The notes below the pieces were generated by a model that saw nothing but the letters and a program-made list of their open reading frames with translations, was not told the DNA's origin and did no database searches. Below, piece after piece: positions 56,601-64,000 of a stretch of 64,000 bases of DNA. Both the position numbers and the translations under genes were made by a program. The stretch comes from Cognatazoarcus halotolerans (lineage in GTDB: Bacteria; Pseudomonadota; Gammaproteobacteria; Burkholderiales; Rhodocyclaceae): NCBI RefSeq assembly GCF_009800965.1, contig NZ_WUAF01000009.1, positions 1-64,000 on the forward strand. Reading direction: 5' to 3'. Each line of letters opens with the position of its first letter. Position 1 is the stretch's first letter.

Positions 56601-59600
56601 CGAGCTGGTCGCGGACCGGCCCGAATGCGAGGCTGCCGTAGCCGAGGTCATGGGTGACCATCACCAGGGTACGGGTGATCGGATCGACGTTGAAGCCCGA
56701 ATCGCCATACACCAGGTCCAGGCCGCCGCCGGCATAGATGGTGTCGTCGCCCGAACCGCCGGCCAGATGATCGGCTGCCTGGGTGCCGTAGATGGTGTCA
56801 TTGCCGCCACCGCCGTAGATCGCGATGCCCAGCACCGTGGTATTCGGATCGGCACCGACGAACAGCGCCGAGGCGTCGATCACGTCGTTACCGGCGTGGT
56901 CGAAGGGATTGGCCCGCGGGAAGCGGAAGTCATCGTCCGCCGTGCCCACCTGGTCAAAGAGCTTCGGCCCGGTGCGCAGCTCGTCCGCGCGCGGGCTCAC
57001 GCCCGGCTCGATGCTGTAGGACTTGTTCGGATCGCCGCTGTACCAGAGGCCGTCCTGCGAGGTGTCGCCGTAGATCACCAGCGGCGAATTGGCGCCACCA
57101 CCGCCGGTGACGGTGATGTGGTCGCCGCCGATGGTGGCGTCGGTCGCCGAGACCGGCAGGTTGCCGCCACCATGCACGATGGTGATGGTGCCGTGGCGCG
57201 CCGGCCCCTTGTTCACGCCGGTCCCTTCGTCCGCAGCCTGCAGGGTGCCGGTGATGAGCAGGGAATCGTTGCCCTGACCCATCATGAAGTTGAGCACTTC
57301 GATGCTCGATTTGCCGGTCGCCGCATCGCCGAAGCTGATGCCGCCCGGGAAGGTGGAGGGCTCGCCATGCGCCGTATGGTCGAAGCTGATGCCCGGCGCC
57401 ATGTTGAAGCCGGTCAGCCCGGTTGCGCTGAGCACCCCGCTCTTGTCCTCGCGGCTGCTGTCGTCGTAGATGTTGAGCGTGTCGATCTGGTCGCGCTCGT
57501 CCGGCTGCGGACCGATCTCGAGCAGCGGCGCGTTCTTCTCGCCGGGCAGCAGGACGGCCTGCACCAGGTTGCGCTCGCCGAGCGAACCGCCGACCACCGA
57601 CAGCGGACCGCCGAGCTCGCTGAGCAGGTGCGGACGCGGCGCGAAGATCTTCTGGGTGGTGGTGTCGATCGAGCTGCTGTCGGGGTCGTAAGCGGAGTTG
57701 GCGCTGACCGTCACCGTCTGCGGGATGTACCAGTTGGCAGTGGTGAAGGTGAGCGTGGTCGGCGCCGTGGTGGTCTGGCCATCGGTGTCGATGGTGATCG
57801 TCACGTTGGCGATCGGAGCCGAGGTGAGACGCACCGTATAGCTGTCGCTTACCGACTGGTCGCCGACGGTGTTCGGGTCATCGAGCACCACGTGGGTACC
57901 GCCGTCGCTCTGCTGGATGATCACGCCCGGGTTGTCGTTGTCGTAGACCTTGACCGCGAGCTGGCTGGTGACCCCGTCGTAGCCCGAGCCGCTGGCAGAG
58001 AGGTCCATGAAGCTGAACTTGGCGTCCTCGCGGATCGCGTCGTCCACTGCGCGCACCCCGATGTTCACCCCGGTGTTCCAGTTGGCAGCCGTGAAGGTGA
58101 TCGTCGCGGTATTCCCGCTCACGCTTACACCCGAACCCGACAGGGCGAGCTGGTTCGCGTCGAAGGCGATGGAGACGGTCACCGTCTCGGCGCCGGTGAG
58201 CGCCTTGGCAAGCTTGACGTTGTAACTGTCGGCGATGCCCTGGGTGTAGCCGTTGGCATCCGGGGTGAGGCTGCCCTCGAGCACGGTGGTATTGCCACCG
58301 GTCTCGGTGATGACGAGGCCTGCGGCGTCGTCGTCGATCACCGTGACCTCGACATTGCGCACTTTGGCCTGATCGAAGGTCGCCAGCGTGGCAGCCTGGG
58401 CAGCCGCGTCACCGGCCGCATCGACCACCGCCGAGACGCTGTGGCTGATCGCCACGGTGCGCTCGCCTTCGGCGAGATTGTCATCGACGCCATACACATA
58501 GACGGTCTGCGCGGTATCCCAGTTGCTGGCGTCGAAGGCCAGCACCAGCGCCCGGTCGGCGACCGGCCCGGTCGCGCCGTCCACCGTGACGTCGTGGGTG
58601 AAGCTCGACGGGTAGGTGCTGGACAGCCACAGGCTGTCGCCACCGGCGTCCTGCTCGTCGCGCTGCGAGCGCGCGGCCGACACGGTGACATACACCGTCG
58701 TGCCAGCCGCCGGCGCCACGGCGAGCTTGACGGTATAGCTGTCCACCGCCAGCGGATCGCTGGTGGCGCCCTCTTCCACCACGGTCGAGCCGCCGCTCTC
58801 GTCGATGACGACGGCGCCCAGCACCGCCTGGGCAACGGTGAGGTCGATGCCGTCGATCTGCAGGTTGGCGTTGTAGTCGCCGCCATCGCCGCCGGTGATG
58901 CTGTGGGAGAGACTGCCGGAGGCACCTTCGAGCTGCTGCATGACGATCGGCTCGGTCACGTCGCCGGCCACGTCGATGGTGTCGCTCCCGAGGCCGCCGA
59001 TCACCCGGGTGATCACGCCCACCGGGGTGGACAGCACGTAGAAGTTGTCATCGCCCTCGAGGCCATCGACCTCCAGCACTTCCACGTTCTCGAAGCGCAC
59101 GTTGATGCCCGCGCCGTAGACCCCGTCCTTGGTGATGACGAAGTTGTCCGGGAACTCGGTGCCGAGGATCACCACCTTGTCGAAGCCGGCGCCGCCGTCC
59201 ACCGACACCGGCGCGTTGATGTTGTACTGGACGGTGTCCTCGCCTTCGCCGGTCTTGACCTTGGTCTGGCCCTGGGTGGACACGTCACTGGTGAGCAGCG
59301 GCTGCGCCACGCCGTTGGCATCGGTGAGGATGTTGCCGTTGGCATCGACCTTGGCGAGCGCGAAGGCACGCACCACGAACAGGTCGTCGCCCGCGTCGCC
59401 TTCAAGGCGCAACTCGGCCTTGTTGCTGTACACGGTGAACACGTCGTTGCCTTCACCGCCCTGTGCCACCACCGCCATGGTCGCGCCGCGGCTCACGTAA
59501 CCGCGCGTCGTGGCGATGGTGTCGAAGGCGTCGGGCGCCTGGACGTTGGCCGGCTGGCGCTGGCTGCCGTAGAGCTGCCCGATCTGGAAGGTGTCATTGC

Positions 59601-62600
59601 CCTTGCCGCCATCCAGCGTGGTGATCGCGCTGTTGTCGTCCATCGCGAAGGTGTCATCGCCGGACAGGCCATAGACCTCCAGGCGGCCGTTCAGGTTGGC
59701 GTCGTAGTTGATCCGCTGCACCGTGCTGCCGAGTCCCGCACGGGCATCGTTGAGGTCGCCATGCAGCACCGCCACGAAGGCGGACGCCTCGGCGGCCTCG
59801 TCCGGGATGTAGCTCGTCCGGCGCAGCAGGAAGATGTCGTCGCCGCCATTGCCCTGGGCGTCGTCGTCGACGCCGAACACCGCGAGGGTGTCCACACCGT
59901 CGATCTTGGCGCCGGTGTCGAGCACGTTGATCACGTAGTGGTTGGCGGCGCCTTCGCTACCGGTGGTGTAGATGGTGTAGGTATCGGTGTCCGACTGGCC
60001 GTCCAGGGTGAGGGTGTCGCCCTTGCCGTCGAGGCCGACATGCATCGAGCCGAGCCGGTCGACGATGAAGCGGTCTTCGCCGTCGTTGGCGTCGTCCGCC
60101 TGCAGGCCGCCCGCCGGGGTGACGAAGGCGCTTCCGTACACGCTGGTGTTTGCGTCGAGGTCGGTCTGCACGAAGCGGAAGGTATCGACATCGTCGTGGC
60201 CGAAGATCCGGGTGAAGGTCTTGGCGGTGTTGTTGGCGACCGTGATGTCCGCAGGTGCGCCAGTCTTGCCGATGGTGCCCTTGAGCAGCATGCGGGTACC
60301 GCGTCCCGCGTCGGCCTCGTCGCTCGACACGTTGTCGGTCTTGCCATCGCGGCGCTGGTCGCCGCGCAGCGTAATGCTGGTGCCGGCGAGGATGCGGTTG
60401 GCGGAGAAGGTCTTGACGTTGTCGCCAACCCACAGGGCCACCGTGCTAAGCGCGGTGATCTCGCTCACCGTGACGCTGCGCGCGCCATCCTCGCTGACCC
60501 GCGCCGTCGCGCCGGCGCCGATGTCGAGCAGGTTGAGGTCCTCGGTGTCGATGGCGCTGGTGTCGGGAATCGTCAGCCGCAGCGCGCCGCCCAGGGCGGT
60601 GGCGGCCAGCACGTTGAGTTCGCCATTCACCTCAGTGAGGTAGATGTTCTGCGAGGCCTCGGCAAAGAGCCGGCCCTGGCCGGCGGTGTGGCTGCCATTG
60701 ACCACGCCGCTGTCGATGTCGAGGTCGTCGCCCACCACGCCGATGCTGCCGCCGTTGGCGTCGAGGTCGATGTTCATGCCACGCACGTTGATCGCGTCGC
60801 GCGCCCGCCCGTCGGCATCGAAGAACAGCGCGGCACCGCCGCTGTCGGTGTCGTCCTGGGCGTCGACGATCGAGCCGGCGCGGGTGGTCAGGGTCACGTC
60901 GCCGGTGGTCGAATACACATGGTGCACCCGCAGGTTGCCCGAGGTCTCCTCGATGTAGATGCCGTTCAGCGCGTCGGCCTCGAGCACGCCGCCGGAGGTG
61001 GCGCCGAGCAGGTCGATCTCGAGGAAGTTGCCGGTGCTGCCGATGCCGGCCGCGGCGGTGAGGGTGATGTTCACCCCGGTCACGTCTGCGTCAGTGTCGC
61101 GCAGCGCATCGATGATCGAGGCCGGCGACGTGAGGGTCACGTCATCGTCGGTGGACATGATGTTGCCCACGCGCATGTCACCGGTCTGCTCGGTGAGCAC
61201 GATGAAGCCGTTGGTGAGCACGTCGATGTGTCCGCTGCCGAGGATCTCGGTGATGCCGGTGACGTTCACCCTCGGGTCGGAGGCGGCGTGGTTGCGGGTG
61301 GCAACGATGATGTCGCCACTGCCGTCGGCGACCAGCCCGGCGCTGTCGCCGGCCGGATTGACGAAGTTGTAGGTGGCGCTGATGGAGGTCGCACTGCCGC
61401 CGTAGAAACCGACATCGACGCCAGCGCCGTGGGTTGCCCCGCTCGGGTTCTCTGGACGGAAGCGGTTGTAGTAGGTGGCGTCGACCGCCGGACCCGCGGA
61501 CGCGCGCACCCGCACGCCAGCGGCAAACGCGGTGGAGGTCTCGCTCACCGCCGACTCGAGCACCACGTTCACGCTGCCATTGCCGGTGAGGCCGGCCTGC
61601 ACCAGATCGAGGTTGAAGACGTGCGGCCGATCGGTGGCCGCCGGATCGCGCAGGCGGCCCATGATGTCGAGGTAATTGTCAGCGCCCGAGGTGGACACCA
61701 GACGGATGCCGTCGGTGATCTCGAAGCTGGTCAGCCCCTTGCTGATGGTGTGGCTGCCGGTCTGCAGATTGGCCGGGTTGATTGCGATCGGCACCGTCGG
61801 CGTCGCGACCTCGGCGAGGCGGATGCGCAGGTCGTCGAGGCGGATCACCTTGTAGCTGCGGCCATCCACCAGCCCACCGAGCGCGGTGGCGCCCGCGCCC
61901 ACGTGGTAGACGACGGTGTCGCCAGTCTCGAGCATGTGATCGGCATCGAACACCACCAGCGCACTCTGCACGATGTCCACCGCAAGGTGGTTGGGGGTCG
62001 CGGGTACGTTCTGGGCGTTGTAACCGATCGTGCCGGCGGAGGCGTCGAGGGTCAGGTCACGGGTCTGGATCAGGGTGGTACGCGAGAGCCCCTTGTAGCC
62101 GGTTGCCGACACGCCGCGGTCGGTGCCGGCAACGATGTCGCCGCCGAGCGCCCGCACGATGGTCTGGCCGATCGGGTTCACGATGGTGCCGTTGAGCACG
62201 ATGTCGGGCGCATAGGTGGTGCTGAGGTTCTGGATCGTCACCTCGGACGGGACCACGGTGCGCCGCAGGTCGAAGGTAAGGCCGACCGTAGCGCCGCGCA
62301 GGTCGACGAAGGGCGCGGTCGCGCCGCCCACGTTGATGTTGTTGACCTGCAGTTCGCGCGACGAGTAGTTGGTGATGCTCACGCCGCCATAGACGTCGGC
62401 GAAGGTGAACAGCGCCTTGAAGTCGGTGGCGGTGTCGGCCGTGTCGTTGACGATCGAACCAGCGGTGATGAACACCACCTGGCCGCCGCCGCCACCGCCG
62501 ATGTCGTCAACGATGGCCTTGCCGGCCTGGCTCATGTCCACATCCACACCGATGGACTTGACCAGGTTGCCGTTCTCGTCGATCAGCACCTCCGGACTGG

Positions 62601-63999
62601 CGCCGGCGGAAATCTCCACGTCCGCGTCCCAGCGGATGCTGCGGGTCTGGCTGGTGACGTTCGCGACGCTCACGTCGTCGGCCTGGGCCAGCAGGGCGAG
62701 GTGGTCGTATGTCTCGGTCGCGTTGCTCAGGTAGGCATCGGCGTCGGTGTAGACGGTGGCCGACACGTTGGAACCCGGCAGCAGCACGGCGCCGGCGAAC
62801 TGGAGCGTCTTGCCGTCCGCCGAGATGCCGGTGATCGTGGCGACCTGCGGAATGCCGAGGCGATAGATCACGATGCGCTGGCCAACGATGTAGCCTTCCT
62901 GCGCCCAGTTGCCCGAAGCGCGGCTCATCGAGGCGGTCACGCCGTTCTGTACGAAGCTGAGCCCGGAGTAGCTGGCGTGATCGAGCTTGCGCAGGCGCGA
63001 GTCCTCGTTCGCGCGCGGCGCAGTCTGGATGCGCGCGCCATCCTTGGCCTGCACCAGATCGGTGAAGGTGGTGCTGTTGCCGCCATCCCAGATCGGGATC
63101 GGGATGAAGCCGATCGGCACCGGGTCGGTATCCTGGTCGGCGCTCGCGTTGCGATGGAAGGCGCCGATGTCCATGCCGCGGGTGCTCTTCACGCGCACGC
63201 CGTCGTCGATGAGGGTCCGCACCGTGGAGTCGGTGTCGATGTCGGCATGGGAGATCGCCACCGCCACGAAACCACCCGCCAGCGCATGACTGTGGGCGTA
63301 AGTAGACAGATGCGAAACCTGAGCGTTGAGCTCGACCGTATCGGCCTCGATGCGGGCACCCGCGCCGAGACGGGTCATGGTGCCCTTGGCCGTGTCGCTG
63401 GTGTTGCTGCCGGCATCGCTGTCGACCCGGGTGTCGGCGCGCGCGTTGGAACCCGCACCGAGACCACCACCGTTGGCGGTCGCATACACATGGGTGTCCA
63501 TCGACGAATCGGAGCGGATCGACACCTTGCCGGCGGCCCGCAGCGTTACGCCGTCGTCGGTGAGGTAGGCGTTGCTGGTGTTGGTGACGTTGACCCGCGC
63601 TTCCACGTGGGCCGCCGAGATCGCACCGCCGCCGTTGTTGCTGATGTAGCCGTTGCCGCGGCTCACCGAATGGGTCGCCACATCGATGTCGCCACCCGCG
63701 TCGACCAGCGTCGCGGCGATCCAGGCCTGGGCGTCGTTGGTGATGTAGAGCTTGGCGGTCGGCACCGACACGGTGAACAGGAAGCCCACCGAGCCGCCTT
63801 CGGTGCGCACCGTGGACAGGCCGTCGCCCGGTGGCGGGTTGAGGGTGCGCAGCGAGGTGCCGCCCGGGCCGAGAAGCAGGTGGTCACCGCTCGGCGCAGT
63901 GTGCAGGTCGATGCGCAACTGGTGCTTGCCGCTGCTGGGCGTGAGCTCGATGCCGGCCTTACCGAAGGCGTGGGTGCCGGTGCGGCCGGTGTCGCTCAC
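50689..63999 (-). CDS. Giant RTX surface protein with C-terminal metzincin (5' end outside window)
   Basis: At least 4,436 residues; the reading frame runs off the right edge, so the N-terminus is missing. In order from the N-terminal side: hemagglutinin/beta-helix-like repeats (63.9-58.9 kb), with TGDTVVYHVGAGATALGGL and VDGRSYKVI at 61.9 kb; three Calx-beta-like units (58.8-57.7 kb, VVIDESGGSTVVEEG, LVITETGGNTTVLEG, VIIQQSDGGTHVV); many RTX nonapeptides GGxGxDxIx (56.9-52.8 kb); two LamG-like domains (52.5-51.4 kb); a metzincin motif HELGHAGGLDH at 51034-51066 with the Met-turn GVMQA; and an acidic/Trp tail. A calcium-folded surface or released adhesin/protease is likely. Followed by sapC and the export genes. 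Confidence 0.93.
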   Translation of the reverse strand: MSDTGRTGTHAFGKAGIELTPSSGKHQLRIDLHTAPSGDHLLLGPGGTSLRTLNPPPGDGLSTVRTEGGSVGFLFTVSVPTAKLYITNDAQAWIAATLVDAGGDIDVATHSVSRGNGYISNNGGGAISAAHVEARVNVTNTSNAYLTDDGVTLRAAGKVSIRSDSSMDTHVYATANGGGLGAGSNARADTRVDSDAGSNTSDTAKGTMTRLGAGARIEADTVELNAQVSHLSTYAHSHALAGGFVAVAISHADIDTDSTVRTLIDDGVRVKSTRGMDIGAFHRNASADQDTDPVPIGFIPIPIWDGGNSTTFTDLVQAKDGARIQTAPRANEDSRLRKLDHASYSGLSFVQNGVTASMSRASGNWAQEGYIVGQRIVIYRLGIPQVATITGISADGKTLQFAGAVLLPGSNVSATVYTDADAYLSNATETYDHLALLAQADDVSVANVTSQTRSIRWDADVEISAGASPEVLIDENGNLVKSIGVDVDMSQAGKAIVDDIGGGGGGQVVFITAGSIVNDTADTATDFKALFTFADVYGGVSITNYSSRELQVNNINVGGATAPFVDLRGATVGLTFDLRRTVVPSEVTIQNLSTTYAPDIVLNGTIVNPIGQTIVRALGGDIVAGTDRGVSATGYKGLSRTTLIQTRDLTLDASAGTIGYNAQNVPATPNHLAVDIVQSALVVFDADHMLETGDTVVYHVGAGATALGGLVDGRSYKVIRLDDLRIRLAEVATPTVPIAINPANLQTGSHTISKGLTSFEITDGIRLVSTSGADNYLDIMGRLRDPAATDRPHVFNLDLVQAGLTGNGSVNVVLESAVSETSTAFAAGVRVRASAGPAVDATYYNRFRPENPSGATHGAGVDVGFYGGSATSISATYNFVNPAGDSAGLVADGSGDIIVATRNHAASDPRVNVTGITEILGSGHIDVLTNGFIVLTEQTGDMRVGNIMSTDDDVTLTSPASIIDALRDTDADVTGVNITLTAAAGIGSTGNFLEIDLLGATSGGVLEADALNGIYIEETSGNLRVHHVYSTTGDVTLTTRAGSIVDAQDDTDSGGAALFFDADGRARDAINVRGMNIDLDANGGSIGVVGDDLDIDSGVVNGSHTAGQGRLFAEASQNIYLTEVNGELNVLAATALGGALRLTIPDTSAIDTEDLNLLDIGAGATARVSEDGARSVTVSEITALSTVALWVGDNVKTFSANRILAGTSITLRGDQRRDGKTDNVSSDEADAGRGTRMLLKGTIGKTGAPADITVANNTAKTFTRIFGHDDVDTFRFVQTDLDANTSVYGSAFVTPAGGLQADDANDGEDRFIVDRLGSMHVGLDGKGDTLTLDGQSDTDTYTIYTTGSEGAANHYVINVLDTGAKIDGVDTLAVFGVDDDAQGNGGDDIFLLRRTSYIPDEAAEASAFVAVLHGDLNDARAGLGSTVQRINYDANLNGRLEVYGLSGDDTFAMDDNSAITTLDGGKGNDTFQIGQLYGSQRQPANVQAPDAFDTIATTRGYVSRGATMAVVAQGGEGNDVFTVYSNKAELRLEGDAGDDLFVVRAFALAKVDANGNILTDANGVAQPLLTSDVSTQGQTKVKTGEGEDTVQYNINAPVSVDGGAGFDKVVILGTEFPDNFVITKDGVYGAGINVRFENVEVLEVDGLEGDDNFYVLSTPVGVITRVIGGLGSDTIDVAGDVTEPIVMQQLEGASGSLSHSITGGDGGDYNANLQIDGIDLTVAQAVLGAVVIDESGGSTVVEEGATSDPLAVDSYTVKLAVAPAAGTTVYVTVSAARSQRDEQDAGGDSLWLSSTYPSSFTHDVTVDGATGPVADRALVLAFDASNWDTAQTVYVYGVDDNLAEGERTVAISHSVSAVVDAAGDAAAQAATLATFDQAKVRNVEVTVIDDDAAGLVITETGGNTTVLEGSLTPDANGYTQGIADSYNVKLAKALTGAETVTVSIAFDANQLALSGSGVSVSGNTATITFTAANWNTGVNIGVRAVDDAIREDAKFSFMDLSASGSGYDGVTSQLAVKVYDNDNPGVIIQQSDGGTHVVLDDPNTVGDQSVSDSYTVRLTSAPIANVTITIDTDGQTTTAPTTLTFTTANWYIPQTVTVSANSAYDPDSSSIDTTTQKIFAPRPHLLSELGGPLSVVGGSLGERNLVQAVLLPGEKNAPLLEIGPQPDERDQIDTLNIYDDSSREDKSGVLSATGLTGFNMAPGISFDHTAHGEPSTFPGGISFGDAATGKSSIEVLNFMMGQGNDSLLITGTLQAADEGTGVNKGPARHGTITIVHGGGNLPVSATDATIGGDHITVTGGGGANSPLVIYGDTSQDGLWYSGDPNKSYSIEPGVSPRADELRTGPKLFDQVGTADDDFRFPRANPFDHAGNDVIDASALFVGADPNTTVLGIAIYGGGGNDTIYGTQAADHLAGGSGDDTIYAGGGLDLVYGDSGFNVDPITRTLVMVTHDLGYGSLAFGPVRDQLVAGKDKLYGGTGNDVIFGDHGVVQQIVPRGTIHEDYAAAAGRSAFFNAFSATASDKLLTTGFIEEIYSAEPGNGANDTIEGNAGLDRILGGNGSDTISGGADADVIFGDQGRLSYIAADYFGHPDSDLTTLDLVESIDTGAAYGAADTITDDASDDIIFGGQGGDIIDAGAGQNIVFGDHGRILGVDAGVNAPVGSAKSDDDYQVQVLGLVTSIATGSTNGAANEEGNGNDTITTGIGRDMIFGGGGDDIINAFASSGGTAVGDGNNIVFGDHGLVDYLAEEILQAEPLVNPARTDDIDRIWSIATAMGGKDTIDTGDRNDIVLGGQDEDVIRTGQGSNIALGDSGKLTSAEFDVAPSLMVFSVHEFIVCEIETIGFEDGGRDFITGSDLNDVIFGGAGGDVIYAGDGDDLVFGDQGRIECKNGVPFIPEISLRPVCWDLENQDGSAHANQGFLLFEALNVDKSTGAGDDLVFGQGGDDLIMGQQGDDVLYGGDGDDVLIGGSNVAGVTDDQGVFHYALDGDDRIDGGAGVDAIAGDNAEICYRPDDIDVRFRTLSGTQIYYVPGVPNSPSAASISDRQFDAIDSFATATWRADPRHHTQFHIMLLDHSDDIELNHPESYGNDYIAGGAGEDEIFGQLGDDVIQGDGTIGLGASLPARLSYADNLAAAQLSVTRSDGSKLAVTDFTAYDAWRNTVASGIGDLNVAASFEGLGDADDYIEGNGGRDVIFGNLGQDDILGGSSDLFGFTTAEMRPDGADLIFGGAGTDISRNNYGDATVDANGVVTVKPDGHALDADTIVGDNGRILRLVGVNGTVRGTGDYAPTAANGFVASTGGLLNYAYDTEAIGSGAGYHHIVVRAVEQLDYTPGGILYDAAAASDRGGSDEIHGESGDDFIYGQLGHDIIFGEGQDDDIIGGTGNDWISGGTGNDGVIGDDGRIMTSRNSTIGEALNGVAGLKDKDTDLKNANGDVLDEFIKTPGSIQQATINISGQLKKSVNITPFSVDPDWAGQYDEFVTSGPKQNDPFEFFNNGHYSNDIIFGGLGSDWLHGGSGDDAILGGEALSGEGLDKAWTQVSKADGSLAGIERSDYARPFNPGDALRFNPDDVDGWHYDRLRRAGEFALYDEYDPLRKILLNADGSLNKDGTGLQWFLNFSTHEGVYVQAGTIDKATGQTPDSYPEAWNDGDDRIFGDLGNDWLVGGTGRDDIYGGFGNDLLNADDNQDTNGGANNAPDTQPSYEDRAYGGAGRDILIGNTGGDRLIDWVGEFNSYLVPFAPFGMATVSRTLQPQLAEFLYALSGSDGADPTRAADLSWTEAARNGEPAGELGVIRQKDYAWHDQTGAPTDPQAGNIPGGKRDVLRSATFNSGAPEALAADSGSWSAVNGTMQVAASSLHGDAVAVYQVGDALPGYYEVQATIQGFKPTSGWKANSYIIFDYQGETNFKFAGLDISNSKLVMGHRNATGWIVDEQASVKGGLKADTWYNMLLAVNGLTATLVIDNANVFSHTYAPTVVDGWNYGLNWGLVGFGSDNARGAIDNIAVQVLPPAVTLNTREDFGDATNILFAGGADVSGGSFAQSAGRYVASPAAGQTALSLANLQGLTQLAPASVLDLSATFSTTTQAGFVFDLYSPTDYKFVMLDVANKQVVIGHRQGNSWTADATVAKSLVAGTDYLLDVKLRGATVSVSVGGQVTAGFAYNGITIDGRFGLFAKGAAASFDSVGFKTNDPSFAPDTVITSTLMAAEAAGSGHLAASQSLTDARLAPLVDEAIRRWSLVEDAAFVEALRQVDIQVVDLEGLELGAYRDGVVYIDADAAGYGWFVDGTPRDDREFGLLRGPAAGRMDLLSVLAHELGHAGGLDHAGDGVMQATLAAGTRSVAPAEPPRGQHETLLPTFTVPSGGATSAAAPVIDWQAVFTPGERPLAGAKAPVDWLGDFVNHGAQSQQERNPNADLRVLIPVTTRTSPQLETQAMADR
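51034..51066 (-). other. Metzincin zinc site in the giant RTX protein
   Basis: HELGHAGGLDH fits HExxHxxGxxH exactly: three His zinc ligands, the catalytic Glu and the turn Gly. GVMQA about five residues later could be the Met-turn. The upstream YIDADAAGYGWFVD resembles the strand region before the active-site helix of matrixin/serralysin-type enzymes. Confidence 0.8.
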
Positions 64000-64000
64000 A

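Noticed and set aside
52800-56900. Dense short repeats that could be mistaken for a CRISPR array or satellite DNA
   Set aside because: They are in-frame coding repeats of about 27 bp giving GGxGxDxIx nonapeptides, diverged at DNA level, with no uniform spacers.

Overview
The window looks like chromosomal DNA from a GC-rich betaproteobacterium, probably near the Rhodocyclales (Azoarcus/Thauera/Zoogloea type). Signs are three PEP-CTERM surface/exported proteins, a PrsK/PrsR-like sigma-54 promoter in front of one of them, a SUF operon led by an Rrf2 regulator, PPK2, and T-P-QM type TRAP transport genes. The taxon is inferred from gene content, not from a marker gene. No tRNA, rRNA or CRISPR was seen.

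Layout. 0-2.8 kb is accessory DNA: a small GNAT-like hypothetical gene, an IS110-family (IS1111-group) insertion sequence with 12-bp subterminal inverted repeats at 585 and 2012, and a C-terminal remnant of glycerate 2-kinase. 2.9-8.9 kb holds an MBL-fold hydrolase, a class V aminotransferase and an ECF42-type sigma factor module (sigma factor, VOC protein, DGPF/YciI protein, BNR-repeat protein, MoaD/ThiS-like protein). 8.9-15.5 kb is a complete sufR-B-C-D-S-U-T operon with a palindromic Rrf2-type operator over its promoter, followed by an apparent remnant of a Rieske ferredoxin. 15.9-20.1 kb has a PEP-CTERM beta-propeller protein, a DUF3750 protein, a cysteine-poor DksA paralogue, a TSUP permease and ArfB. 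20.1-31 kb (minus strand) has a c-di-GMP signalling operon (CHASE/PAS histidine kinase, single receiver, dual-receiver GGDEF/EAL protein), an MscS channel, a luciferase-like monooxygenase and an orphan ParA-type ATPase. 31.6-35.5 kb is a TPR-associated TRAP transporter. 35.5-42.8 kb has a Lys/Pro/Ala-rich protein, a PPK2 with a Pho box, two PEP-CTERM genes, an RlmA-type methyltransferase, a zinc-ribbon miniprotein and a UvrD-type helicase.

The most striking part is 42.8-64 kb, all on the minus strand. A giant RTX protein (over 4,430 residues in view, its start beyond the window) has Calx-beta-like, RTX, LamG-like and metzincin-protease domains. It is followed by a SapC-family protein, a GAF-HlyD fusion, a PqqD-M50 protease-HlyD fusion, a short SecA paralogue and a HlyD adaptor. 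The tight, partly overlapping spacing says these work together. The likely role is export and assembly of the giant surface protein by a machine that is neither a textbook type 1 system (no ABC ATPase or TolC in view) nor plain Sec export.
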